Shown here one piece after another: positions 46,351-58,660 of a stretch of DNA of 64,000 bases. Position 1 is the first letter of the stretch; the number at the start of each line of letters is the position of its first letter. The stretch is from Allodiplogaster sudhausi. Its lineage: Eukaryota > Nematoda > Chromadorea > Rhabditida > Diplogasteridae. Both the position numbers and the translations under genes were made by a program. The stretch is taken from NCBI GenBank assembly GCA_945643635.1, contig CALZFC010000016.1, forward strand, positions 2,897,501-2,961,500, read 5' to 3'. The notes beneath the pieces are model-generated. The model was not told the origin of the DNA. It worked only from the letters and a program-made list of their open reading frames with translations, and did no database searches.

Positions 46351-48910
46351 GTCAGAACTCATTTCATTGCAATAAATTGCTCTACCACGGTTTAAACTCT
46401 TTCTGCCTGATAGGCGTCGATTTCGATACCAAGTCACTGTTGATAAAGATGATTCATCAGAGAACATAGAGTCCCATCTGAAAGAGAGAAAGATAGAGGG
46501 AGAAAAAGAGAAAGAGAAGAAGAAAGGGAATAGAGAGACCATCAGTGAGAGAAAGAGAGAGAGGCGGAGAAAGAAAAGGGGTAAATATTCATAAAGGGAC
46601 AAGAAAATCATGCAGACAAAATGTGATTCACGGAGCGTTCGCGCTGTACATTTATTAGAAAGGCACCCTGGTTGCTAGGCAGCGGGGGTGCAGAAGATCT
46701 CTTCTCTCAAAAACTTTAAGGATAAGCAATTGATTGTGAGACACACGAAAAAGGCAGATGGTGAATTGAACGGTATCATTGAGAGGGAGAGAAAACGCCT
46801 GCCAAACGACTGTCAGTAAAAATGTACATACATATGTGACAAAAGTTTTTGCAACTGTCCTTCAACAAGAGCTCCTGAATCCAGAGGGCAACGAAGAAAG
46901 GAAAAAAAGAGACGCAGAGGTGGAGCGAGAGCGATATGACTAATGGTTAGGCGGATAATCAAGGCGGAGAGATGGAAACTGGAGAGCAAAGATAGATCTC
47001 ACAAAGATGTCGTCCACAAATGCTATCCTACACCTAACATAAGTCCACATCTATGTAATTCACTCCAAAATGCTTCCAAACATTAAAGTTGAAAACTTTT
47101 GGTAGAGATCAACAAGAGGGCAACAAGTGTATTTCTTGTGCAAAGAATGAACAAATAAAACGACTAGGTAGACTATAACGGCGGAACAAAGGCCATCTCA
47201 AAAGGAGAGAAAGCAAAGGTGAACCGGCCATCTAGCCCAGTAACAGTCGAAGTGAAAATGATATCCCAAAAACATCCAAATGCAAATGTATCTACCACAC
47301 CCGTGTAATTCTAGGTGAGAGACTCAAAAATTTAAAAGTCTTTTCAGGGCACGTAGCATCTTTTCAGTAGCAGAGTATTGGTTTCATTGATTCGTTACAG
47401 AGCGAGGAACAATCAATTACTCAAATCACAATGATCGATTTTTACCCCCCCCTGAACATTTTATATCTCAGGCCGAGTGCATGGATCGCGATCTGGTAGC
47501 AGGCAGCATGTAAAAGCATGTGTTTAGATGGCGATTAGACTACAAAATATTGCAGAGATGTTCTAGAATAGATTTGGAGTTAATAATTCCTTATCTTTTG
47601 TAAACTCCTTACCGTTATCAAACGTAATAGTTTTTATTAGTTGCTTAATTGGCTTGAGCACCATTTTATACTGTGCCGATAGTAATAATGACTTTTATAT
47701 ATTCGTAGGTTATCATTGAACTAATTCAGATGGTTAGTTGAGCTCTCGAAATTAGATGCTGATTATTTGAGTGCACTTTTGAACACTGAGGTCAACTTTG
47801 GGCCGCTGCCCAGACTTGAAGAAAATGATATATTTGCAGGCGATCGCGATCCATGCACTCGATCAATGTTAACAAATATTCTGCTACTGAAAATCTATCG
47901 CTAGAAGTAAGAAAAACCTAAAACTTCATAAAGTTCCACTACTTTGAAAAGAGATACATATGCGTCAAAAACCAAGATATGATACTCTTTTGGGCAGTAC
48001 TGTATGTAAATCGCAAGACTGAAGATGTGACGCTCACGCTTTCGCTTGCTTGTCGTTGATTGTATGTACCATCTTGCATTAACGATAACGATGTAATTTC
48101 GAATAGAATTACCCTTTCAAGCAAACACAAATCAATCTGTTCCCCTCCTCACACACTGCAAATTCTTTCTTAGCAATAAAACATGCAACCATTCTTTTGC
48201 AAGAACGATTTAAAAATTAAATTAGCCGAATCCATGTACATATGACTGACTACAGAGTTGATGTTCGTTTACTCGTTATATACATTTTGTATTTAGAAAC
48301 AACCACCTAATATTTTAAATATTCAGCCAATGATGATTGGGGTTAGAGAAAAAAAGAACTCTTCAATCTTTTTCGCCCGAAGGCACTGGCATAGGTATGT
48401 AGTTTTGTAAAAGGACATTTAATTCTAATTACTTCTCATTAACAGATTGACAATCTTATGTGAATTTTCGCCATCGAATCGAAATTTTCTATAGTTCTCT
48501 GCTGCCAAACAAGAGTGAATATGTTATTATTAAAAATAATCTTACAATTACAAGGTGTTACTATTAATCTTCTTGATAATATGTACATATAATGTTTGTA
48601 AATATATACAATACTTAATAATATAAAGGCACTTTACCTCACTATCAACTAGCACATCTGTCTATCTATGTAGGTGTCCTAATGCTAAAGTAAAAGAAGA
48701 AGAAGAAGAAGCCTAGAAATGGAACGAAACTGGGAAGCTTGGCTATCGAAGCTGACGGTTGCGAGTCGATATTGCCGGTTTAATCCCTTTACCCCCTTTT
48801 CTTAATAGGTAATAGCGCCCTTTTAAATTGACAATAATGTCTCCCTCGATTTTTAAATCGGCAACAACGTCATCGTAGCAGGGGCCCACTTCTTCCTGAT
48901 ACTTTTCTCT
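46351..48910. other. Intergenic between copy C and the secreted repeat gene
   Basis: 46351-46830 repeats the 5' flank of copy B. 47990-48640 repeats 39300-39890. 48640-48910 repeats 63240-63559 next to the paralogous gene at the right edge. An imperfect inverted repeat spans about 47355-47910. No gene is seen. Confidence 0.6.
47355..47910. repeat. Inverted-repeat element (MITE-like)
   Basis: CGAGTGCATGGATCGCGATC at about 47473-47492 recurs inverted at about 47838-47862, and TTTTCAGTAGCAGA at about 47360-47375 recurs inverted near 47881-47893. The arms are diverged between these blocks. It is not present in the duplicated region upstream of copy B. Confidence 0.55.
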
Positions 48911-51900
48911 CTATGTGCACGCTGGCGGAGCAGAGGGCCGAAGCTGCGATCCGTCCGGCATCTGGATGTAGGAAGTGCCGCCGGAGCAGAAGATGAAGGA
49001 GACCGACATGACGCCAGCCGTCGCGCCCGTCATCGCGTTTTGAAACTAGAAATAATTTTTAAATTGCCATTCAAAATTCCCGCCAAGCGAGAAAGACACT
49101 TTAAAAAGAGCAGAAAATGTCTAATTGAAACGTTTTGGAGGGCACCAAATCAGGAAGATGTATGTAAATATGTACTGCGTTGTGCATTTCATCTTTCAAT
49201 GAGAGTATCATACGGACCATTGAAACATTTGAAAGAACACTTTTATAAGTTTACGTATAGATGAGCACCGGGTGCAAAAAGCACGAGGGATTGAGAGATA
49301 ATGAGTTTTCGAGAGAAATAAGGAGTTTTCGAGAGAGAGAGAGAGAGAGAGAGGGCTAAAGAAGAGAGCGAGAAATGGAGAGAGCTACAAAGAGACAGAG
49401 GGAGAATAAGGAGAGAGAGAGAGAGTGAGAGAGAGGAGAGACATATAGAGCAATGGCATACCGTAGTCATGAACGGATTGCTGTTGGTGCATTTCGCGTA
49501 GCACTTGCCGAGGATGACGTAGCCATAGACGGTGGGCATTGGCACGCCATTCGCGTCATTTGCACACGGAGCGCATTCCGGAACCATGTCGGTGGCTGGA
49601 CCGATAGGGAGAGAGAGAGGGAAAGGGAGAGATCGAGAAAGAAAGAGAGTAAGGAGTGTGAGAGACAGTGAAGAGAGAAAGAGAGAGAGGGAGAGAGAGA
49701 GGGAGAGAAGCGAGAGCAAGCTGACCTCCACACATTGCGGCAGTGACCGTGGTGCCCGGCATGCCCTTCGGAGCCCACACGCCCGCTGTGCACACGAGCT
49801 CGAGTGTTTGAGCAGGGCCACCCTATGGCGAGTATCAGACAAAACTTTAATGGCGGAAAATTTGAATTTTTCTACTTCAGGAAAATGCTGTTTTGAAGGT
49901 GCAACTGATATGACTCAGTCAGTTGCTCACGAGAAAGAAAGTTGACATATTTTCCTATTCCCCTTCCTCACACCTAACCAACCTTTCATAATCCCCAAAC
50001 CAACAGCAGCCCAAACTAGACCCCCTATCCCAAATCAGCCTCAAACCAACTCCAACAACCAATTCACTTCCCAAACCAACATTGATGATAACGGCTGCGG
50101 ATCCGCACGACGCGTGCACTCCATCCACGTCCACAATGTACTTGAGGCCTGCGAAGGTCATGCAAGCCGGATCGGGCGATGCGTCCAGTAATGCTACATA
50201 TAAGAATTACGCTCTTCTTTTTCATCTCCGTCTTTCTCGAATGATGTTCTCATTATTGATTAATCTTTTTATTTACTATTGATTGTTATTGATTAAAATT
50301 AAACTGCTTTCGTGACTCCATAATGTACAGAGGTATTTTAACTCGATAGCATAAAGAAGCTCTTTCAATGAAAAAAACGGACGTTGTGTGCACGTGAGCG
50401 GACTGCCGACAGGCAGCGCCGGATTCCACATGTCCGTGTCGATCGTGCATGTCGCGCCTGTCGCCGAGCTGCCAAAGCCGTTCAGGCTATTCTGAATGAA
50501 AAGAGTCTGCACCCTAGAACTGGCGGGTTTGTGATAGCACTGACGACGAAGGTGAAGAGCGTGCCCATCGGACACATCTGCAGACATGCGGACAGCACGG
50601 TCGGCGCGATGCATCCTTGCCCGTGTGGGCAGGTCGGAAAGACGGGATTGACGGGACACATGCATTGCTCTGAAGAAAATCATTTCTTAATTCGACAGCT
50701 TTGTCATTAATATTTCATGAATAGCGAGTAGCTTATGTAATTTTTTTTTGTTGTTGTAATTTTTTGCCAATTTTCGTTAATTTGTAAATGATGCTGATCG
50801 TGTTGATCTCTGATCAATGATCTATGATCTATAATCTCGGCTAGTTTGCGGAACCGCCACCAACTCGAGCATCCGATCATGCTGCCGTCGGATGGATCAT
50901 AAGGCTGCCCGACCATGGTTCTATCCATGGTAGCCGACCACATGCCGGCCGAGCAGACGAGGACTGTACCTACGGGGAGCTGGAAGGAAAAGGGAGGGTG
51001 GACTCTCGCTCTCTCTCACTTACTCTCTGCAGTTTCTCCTCTCTCCCTCTGTGACTTTTCGCATACTTTCTATAGCGAAAACAGTTTGATGATCAGAAAT
51101 CGACATAAGAAATAGTCCAAAGACGAAATGTTGGCATGCCACGACAGGAGTCATAGAGCCAGCAGGGAGAATGATCGGGCCGTAGGGAGCTGTGCATTCG
51201 ACGATCTCAAAAAAGAATAATCTTCGGCATCAGAAGCGAATCTTAAAAATAAAAGAAAAAAAATGTTACCCTCGGCATCGCAAGCGGATCGACCGTGTAG
51301 CCATAGACCATGGTGCCGGCAGGGATGAAGGAGAGAGGCGGGCACGGAATGACGGAGAGACAGCCGACTTGGCTGCCGTCGGTGGGGTCGTACGGCATGC
51401 CGGGCACGAGGCGGTCCATCGTGGCCGACCACATTCCGCCCGAGCACAGGAGGACAGTACCGGTCGGGAGCTGAGTGGAGACAGCTTGCTACATACTTCA
51501 TTCCTATCTCCCTCCATTCAATACTCTTTCTCTACCTAAGTTTCAAGCCTCTCGCTCTCTACCTCCCCCTTTTTCATTCGCGCGCGCGCGCTCTCTCTCT
51601 CTTTCTCTACCTTCCTTCAAAGCCTCTCGCTCTCTCTCTATCTCCCTCTTCTTCACTTTCGCGCTCTCTCTCTACCCTTCTCAGCTTCCCTTTATCACTC
51701 TCTGCCTATCTCTCACAACTGACGGCGGTAGGAGTGGTCGATCCGGCTGGCTGAATGGCCGGCGCGGAGTCAACCGGACATTCGACAACCTTTAGAAAGC
51801 GACAAACTTGATGCAAGGTTCAAAATGGACGCAACCTTTTGCCAAAGAATCCCGGCAAGTTAAATAGAGTGAACACCAATCAAAAGCACCTGCTACGGAT

Positions 51901-54095
51901 TTCAGGTATTAAGGAAAATAATATGCTGAATAAAATTCTGTTTATAACCAAACTAGTATATTGTAAAAAAAAAAAAAAAAAAAAAGTTCAAAAAATTGAT
52001 GCCTTGTACCCTGGGCGAGATGATTGGCTCGACAATATCGCCAACGGGCGTGATTCCGACCGGCATGAAGTTGAGCGCCGGACACATTAGAGTGGAGACG
52101 CAGCCGACCATGCTGCCGTCGGCGGGGTTGTAGGGAGTGCCAGCGACCGCGGGATCCGTCGTGGAAGACCACTGCCCGGCCATGCACACGAGAACAGTGC
52201 CAACGGGCAACTATGTAAGTATTGTGCTTCTATTTCACAGTTTGACCGCTTCAAAGTAGTATCAAATACAAGGCGTCATCTACGTACCAGAGTCGGCATC
52301 GTTGCGCCAGCGGGGAGTATTCCGGGTACCGAATCCGTAGGGCACGTCAGCAACTGGAATCAGACGTTATCGATAGCTCGCTATTCATGCATGAATTGAT
52401 ATTTCGGATTTCTCACGATGTGAGAAAATATTTCTTAAATATATATATATATATATATAAAATGAAAAATAAGATATTTCACCCTATTCGTCGCAGTCGG
52501 AGCGACGACGTCGCCGTATGTTTTGACGCCGGCTGGGATGATGGACAAAGGCGCGCAGGCGATCTCTGAATCATGACGCAAATAAAAGTCAAGCTCATGG
52601 TCAATATTGTACTATATATTCTCAGTTTAGCGCAGAATCTTCAGGAGATAAGCGATAATTAACATCTTCAAGAATAGAATTTTAAGAAAGGAATACATGA
52701 TAAAAGAATTTCCATAAAAAATATAAAAAATAACAAAAACTGGATTAATAATAACGGACTGCTGAAATTTTTGCCGTTGCTGCATAAATGCGTGTTGATT
52801 TGCACGCATTTATGCAGCAACGGCAAAAATTAGAGTAAATAAAAAGAGTACTGACCGATGCAGCCGAATTGACTACCGTCGGTCGGGTCGTATGCCGTGC
52901 CGACGACCGCTGCGTCCGTCGTCGTCGACCACTTGCCGGCAGCGCACGCGAGCAGAGTGCCGGCGGGCAGCTGGCATTTTAATGTGGATGCATTACATTT
53001 ATTTGCAAGTACATGCATATGCTATATAAATGCATTGATAAATCTACATATGTATATTAGCAATATTCAATTCATTTAATTGATTTATTCATCATTGTAT
53101 GCAATTTAAGTATCCGTTCTTCGAAAGTTGAGAGGCAGTTTTTATGTATGTTATTAAGGGAAAATGGAGTGGATAGCTCAAAAAGAAAACTAACCGCAGT
53201 GGGCGCTGCGGCACCCGATGGAAGAATAGCTGCAGACGTTCCCGTCGGGCATGTCACCGTCTGCAATTTATTCTTCTTTTCCCCTTCTTTTCAAATTTTC
53301 TTCTTTGTCATTATTCTCTTCCTTTACTTCTAATTGTTGCTTTTGTTTCTCGCCTTCGCGTACATTGAATTTCTTTAACAAAGTTTGAAATCAAAGTCAA
53401 TTAAAAATCCATCTGCTGGATCCATCGTTCTCTGTGCATTTCCATGAATAACTATGCGTCAGTGTTTATTTTGCAAAAATGTAATTTAGTGATAATAAGA
53501 TTTAAAAAATAAATATAAAAATAAAAGTCACCGAGCTCCCGACAATCGGTGCGACAGATTCGCCAAGCGTATTCGTGCCGATCGGGATGAAGGAGAGGGC
53601 AGGGCACGCGACGACTACAAGTATGGGCCAAGCGGCACTTTGCTACTGTAGCCGAAAGAACGAGAGCGAGAGAAAAAATATATATATTTAAATATAAGTA
53701 ATCAATCGCCCACTTCCATGCGATAGAACTCCGTGCATTCTATCAGCACATATGTAGGTCCGATAAGTGAATAAACAGGAGTTGTTAAATGCATAAATAA
53801 TTATTAGAATGGTCCGGAAGTGGTGGACGCATGAAAGACGAGATGGACAGATGTAATAAGAGAGAGAAAAGTAAGCGAGATAAAAGAGAGCGAGAGATGA
53901 AGATAGAAGAAATAGGAAAGAGAAACGAAGAGGTAGAATTATGAATTATGTAGAACAATGTCCAAAGATGCATACATACACATGTATTTAGGTAGTTGTG
54001 ATGAGATATTGACTGAACGATATGGAGATAAAGATGGTGAAGAAGAACTAATGTGATGCTTGAGCAGACAAGAACGGGCACGGCTCACCATCAGA

Positions 54096-54150
<55 letters not shown>

Positions 54151-54549
54151 ATATCTGTATCTCTCTTTATCGTTCTCTCTCTCTTTATCTTTCTCTCAAT
54201 CTGTCTCTTTCTTCTCCCTCTCTTCTCGCTCTCTCTCTTTCTCTTTTTCTGTCGCGCGCTCTCTCTTTTCTGCCTCTCTTTTTTCTGCAATCGCACAGTC
54301 GCAAAGGTCATGCATGGAACATTTCACGCGAATTGATCAGGAAAGGTCGCATTAAATTGCTGAAGCGGGGCAGAAATTGGGACAATCGCGCAGTATTTCG
54401 CAAATTGTTTCCAGAATCGACAATAATAGGGGAATAAAAGAGTTAAAGAATTAAAAATAAAAGAATATGAGTAAACCTCCTGGCACCATTCGAGCGCATC
54501 CGTGGACTGTTGTGACGAGCCGGATAAGAAGAAGTATGAGGAGTAACAT
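48911..54549 (-). CDS. Secreted modular repeat protein, unrecognised
   Basis: Seventeen exons close in phase to 607 aa: 54549-54477, 53614-53532, 53260-53195, 52970-52856, 52565-52483, 52353-52288, 52210-52010, 51789-51724, 51470-51270, 51205-51143, 50979-50865, 50669-50545, 50491-50404, 50193-50081, 49822-49726, 49595-49462, 49045-48911. The signal peptide MLLLILLLIRLVTTVHG is followed by four repeats of about 80-90 aa. Each repeat has three blocks: CPALSFIPIGT-like; CPTGTSAAILPSG-like; and LPVGTVLVCMAGQW...YNPADGSMVGC-like. Each repeat has about four conserved cysteines, and in two of them the third and next first blocks are fused in one 201-bp exon. The C-terminal 200 aa have a different Cys-rich composition (CMCPVNPVFPTCPHG). 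I do not recognise the family. An extracellular structural or surface role is only a guess. A paralogue starts beyond the right edge. Confidence 0.76.
49330..49440 (+). repeat. (GA)n tract in the last intron of the secreted repeat gene
   Basis: GA repeats fill part of the intron between 49462 and 49045. The paralogue at the right edge has a similar GA tract (63810-63930) in the same intron, so the tract is older than the gene duplication or recurs there. Confidence 0.8.
51575..51720 (+). repeat. CT/GC-alternating tract in an intron
   Basis: CT runs with a short GCGCGCGC stretch (about 51580-51592) between exons 51789-51724 and 51470-51270 of the secreted repeat gene. A poly-A run of about 21 lies at 51966-51985 in the neighbouring intron. 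Confidence 0.7.
52766..52831. ncRNA. Perfect 29-bp intronic hairpin (possible small-RNA precursor)
   Basis: The arm 52766-52794 is the exact complement of 52803-52831 around an 8-nt loop, all within the intron between exons 52970-52856 and 52565-52483. A perfect stem of this length is far beyond chance. It may be a miRNA-like or siRNA precursor, or a freshly formed snap-back from replication template switching. No expression evidence is available from sequence. Confidence 0.45.
54095..54290 (+). repeat. CT-rich tract in the first intron of the secreted repeat gene
   Basis: CT repeats with interruptions lie between the signal-peptide exon (54549-54477) and the next exon at 53614. The 862-bp first intron is otherwise AT-rich with no exon seen. 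Confidence 0.8.
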
Positions 54550-54789
54550 CCTGTAATTTGTTACGGATCAGATAAGTAGCAAGACTATCCATAACATCCT
54601 CATTTTGTTACCAATGGGACAAGTATAATTAAGACAGTTCAAAAACATTCCTTTAATTGTGCTATGAGTGGGATAATTACTAGAAGACTGTCATCTCTAT
54701 TTGTAGATACAAATAGAGAGGGAAAATGACGAGCGGGATATGTATTAGAACGACTTACGTAAACTCAAGCGATCGAACTTCTGCAATTG

Positions 54790-55852
54790 AGAAGTAGAGA
54801 GAAATAATGAAAGAGGGAGAGAGAAAGAGAGAGAGAGAGGGAGAGAAGATAGAGAGAGAGAGTGAGGAATCAAGAGAGCGCGAGGAGGAAAAGCGAAAAT
54901 CATTCAGTGAGCTAAAGACAGGAAAAGTTTTTTTCCTGTGTTGTTTTGGCATAGCTAACCATAAAAGCAAAACGACAACTGTAGCAAACAAAGAGCTCGT
55001 ATTAGAAAAATTGCAATTTTAGATAAATTTAAGTGAATTACTGATGCCATTCCGTATCCGAACAGATTGCGATTCAAATAATATGGTCAACTCAGGCTAG
55101 CAAATATAAATTACAAAAGCTTATTAAATAGAGGTCAGAGAACAAATCTAACTCGACAGCCGCAAACAAAGAGCAACTGACTAGGAAAGAAGGGCAAACC
55201 TCACATTCATTCTCATTTATAACATTACTTTGACTTTAATCAATTAGAAGCACATTAGGGCAATGGGTGGCTTTTAATGTTCTTGCTGAAAAAGGCGGGC
55301 ACCAGAACGGTGGAGACAAACAAAGAACTCGCTCTGTGAAGCACAGAACGAACGATGTCTCTGTAGGCCAGAATGGTCTCTCCTCCCACACTTACCGGAT
55401 CAAGCATACCAAAAAGGTGAAGGGGCAAATGTGCCATCGAAGGGGCTAATTCAACAGAAAAAAGAAGAGCATTCGCTTGTCCTTCAGCTCTTCTGTCTCT
55501 CTCTCTCTCTCTGTCTCTCTTTCTCTCTCTCGCTTTATCACTTTATCAGTCTATTTCTCTCTCTGTCTCTCTTTCTCTCTCTCGCTTTATCACTTTATCA
55601 GTCTATTTCTCTCTCTCTCTATCTCTCTCTCTCTCTCTCTCTGCCGGTTATCTTATCTCTATCTACACTCACAGTAGTCATTTCAGGCTCTCTGTCTCTC
55701 TCTCTCATTCCCACCTTATACTACTCTCTTTATCTTTTTACTGTTTTTGTCTGCTTTCCTTTCCCTTTAAATTTCACCCTTACTCTCTCTCTCTCACTCT
55801 CTCTCACTCTCTCTCTCCCTCTCACTCTCTCACTGTCTCTCTCTCTCTCACA

Positions 55853-55889
<37 letters not shown>

Positions 55890-58660
55890 CAATTCGCCTC
55901 GCGCATTCCCTCAGTTTGAAATGTCGCAAAGAAAGAAAAAAAAATGATGTCACTCTGCTGCAAATCCGCGTTAAGCCCAATCCTAGCAATCCACTCAAGG
56001 TCACGTTTTCCGGAAAAGCGTTCTGCTCCTCCTTCATGGCACTCCCCTTTCTCTCAGCCAGGTGGTGACAGCTTTGGCGAAAATTATGAAGAAAAACTAC
56101 GATGATCACAAAAAAGCGGGGGCCTCAAAGCAGTGCCGCTGCTCGTTTGATGCATTTCTCTGTGTTCATTTATGTTGTAATGATTTACTTGGCTTCATTT
56201 CGCAAGGGCATATATAGAGAGAGAAATAGAGAGCGAGCGAGAGCGGGACAGAGAGAAGTGAGGAAGATTTAAAGATGTAGATAGACAGAGAGCGGAAAAT
56301 TGTGGCAATTATATGGAGAGAGAGAGAGACAGAGAGAGACAGAGAGAGACAGAGAAACAGAGATAGAAAGCGAGAGAGAGAAAAAAGGCACAGAGAGAGG
56401 AGGAAAGGTGAAAACGTTTGAAAAAGCCAGATAGTGATTTGAGGGTAAATGACTTCGAAATGCCTATCTCCATTTCATGACCAAATGACCACAACAAGCC
56501 ACACAGGAGGAGGAGGAACCTGACCAATTTAGTATGAACCCTGTTCTTTTTGAGGAATCGTTCTTGTCCATGGTGCTGAAATTTCTTCTATATAATGGAT
56601 CTGATATACAAAGAACATTTTAAATGTCATCGATTAAATAATGAAGAAATTCTCTAATATGACGGAATTTGATTTAAAAATATACACCAAAGACTGGAAC
56701 AACAATCATTCGCCATATTCTGTTCTATGCAGTTTAAACTTTCGGTGTCAAAAAGACGTAGATTTAGATCTTGCTCTCAAACAACATCTAACCAACAATA
56801 AAGGTAAATAGAGAAATAATCAACAAAAATAGGAAAGATAAATAGAAAAAAATTAAATATTAGCGGTAGTGTTTTTTAATATTTTTATTATTTCACTTTT
56901 CTTGTATTTGAGAATTAAAATCATCGTGAATTCAGATTGGCCGAAACTATTTCCAAGTGGCATACTTTTCATGTAAAACAGCATACAGCTTCTGAAATAT
57001 TTAACCGGTGGTTTTTAATGAATAAAAAAGGGTAGAAATATAAGTTCTCTCAAGTCGTGTACTTATGAACGTTGAGTATAGTAGCCGTCTTCATTGCCAA
57101 AGACCTAAAAAAATTACTCAATGGAGTCAGATCGCGAATTCCGACAGTCCGCGGAAGAAGTGAGCGAAACGATTGCTTTTTGAATTTAGCCATACCTAAT
57201 TCATCCTTTGAGCACTAGAAAGTTGAGTGTTACATCTGAATATGCTTACTTCCAAGCCTTCAGATAAACAACTTTATGTTTCTATTCTGGAACTTGATAC
57301 AAATGCGTTAGAAACTACTCTGAAAACGTCCCATCGTGAACCTTTAGTATGGAAATCAATCAAAACCACCGATTAAATATTATAAACGTTATATGCTGTT
57401 TTACAAGAAAAGTTTACCACTTACAAGAAAAAGTGAAGCAATAAAAACTTTTAAAACATTACCTCTAATATTTAATTTTTCCAATTGATTATTTTACAAT
57501 TAAATTTTTTAATAGGTTAGACGTTATTTCTATGTGTAGGACGTTTTGACACAGAAAGCGTAAAGTGCATAGAACAAAATATGGCGAATGGATGTTGTTC
57601 CAATGGTATTCCTCAATCTCTATGATAATCTCTCTATATTTTTTTGATATATTGTAGCGGAGAAGTGAAGCCGCCTACATATATCATTACTACACGTACG
57701 CAGATAGATATCTTATAAGAGCAATGGCAATGCCTTGAAGCCCCAATGTTTTTGTGATCATCATAGTTTTTCTTCATGATTTTCGCCAAAACTGTCACCA
57801 CCTCGCTGAGAGAAATTTAATTGCCATGAAGGAGGAGCAGAACGTTTTTTTTTTGGAAAACGTGGCCTTGAGCGGATGGTGAGGATCGTGCTTTGCGCAG
57901 ATTTGCAGAATGGCATCTTTTATTGGGTTTGCGACATTTCTTACAGATGGAAACGGTGAGGCGAATTGGGAAGAGATGGAGAGAGTGTAAAAGTGAAATT
58001 TAAAGGGAAAGGGAAAGCAGACAAAAACAGGGAGGAGATTAAGAGAGTTATATAAAGTGGGTATGAGAGAGAGAGAGCCTGAATTGACGACAATGAGCGT
58101 GGGCAGAGATAATATAACCAGCAGAGAGAAAGAGAGATAGAGAGAGAGAGGGAGAGAGAGTTGAAGGACAATTAGCGACTGCTCTTCTTCTTTCTGTTGA
58201 ATTAGCCCCTTCTGGCCCACAGTGACATTGTTCGTTCTGTGTTTCACAGAGCGAGTTCTTTGTTTGTCACCATGCTTTTCTTCAGCTAGAACATTACAAG
58301 TATCAATTTATTTATTCATTTAAACTGCTGTGTCGCATTATTTTTGACCGTTTGAACTTGCTTTCTGGCTTGTAGACGAAACTATTGTCATGTAATCATC
58401 TTCGAGTTGTCTAAAATTGAAGTCTTTCTAATAAGAGCTCTTTGTTTGCCAGGTATTGTCATTTCGTTGTTAGCAACCCCAAAACAAAGCAGGAAAGAAG
58501 TACTATTCAAATATTTCGATCACTGACATGAATGATTTTCGCTGTTCCTATTCAATCTATCTCTTACTCTATCACTCTCACTCTCTCTCTCTCGTTTGCT
58601 CTCTCTCTCCGTCTTTCTCCCTCTCTCTCTCTAGTATGTTTCATTCTCAATTTTATGCCT
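54790..58660. repeat. Large imperfect inverted duplication
   Basis: The left arm (about 54790-57000) and right arm (about 57330-58660) are reverse complements in blocks: 54985-55025 with about 58405-58450; 55320-55480 with about 58160-58260; 55980-56110 with about 57770-57905; 56695-56770 with about 57530-57610; 56940-57010 with about 57345-57430. The left arm is longer, mainly through CT expansion (55490-55890). Both arms contain a related short frame ending FCSSFMA..FLSARW (to 56090 on plus, from about 57795 on minus). About 300 bp near 57010-57330 forms the centre. It could be a foldback-type element or an old palindromic duplication. No transposase is seen. Confidence 0.75.
55490..55890 (+). 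repeat. Complex CT tract with 72-bp higher-order repeat
   Basis: Within the CT tract a segment containing CGCTTTATCACTTTATCAG appears twice (near 55530 and 55588), so slippage has duplicated larger units. Frames across it are Ser-Leu artefacts. Confidence 0.8.
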
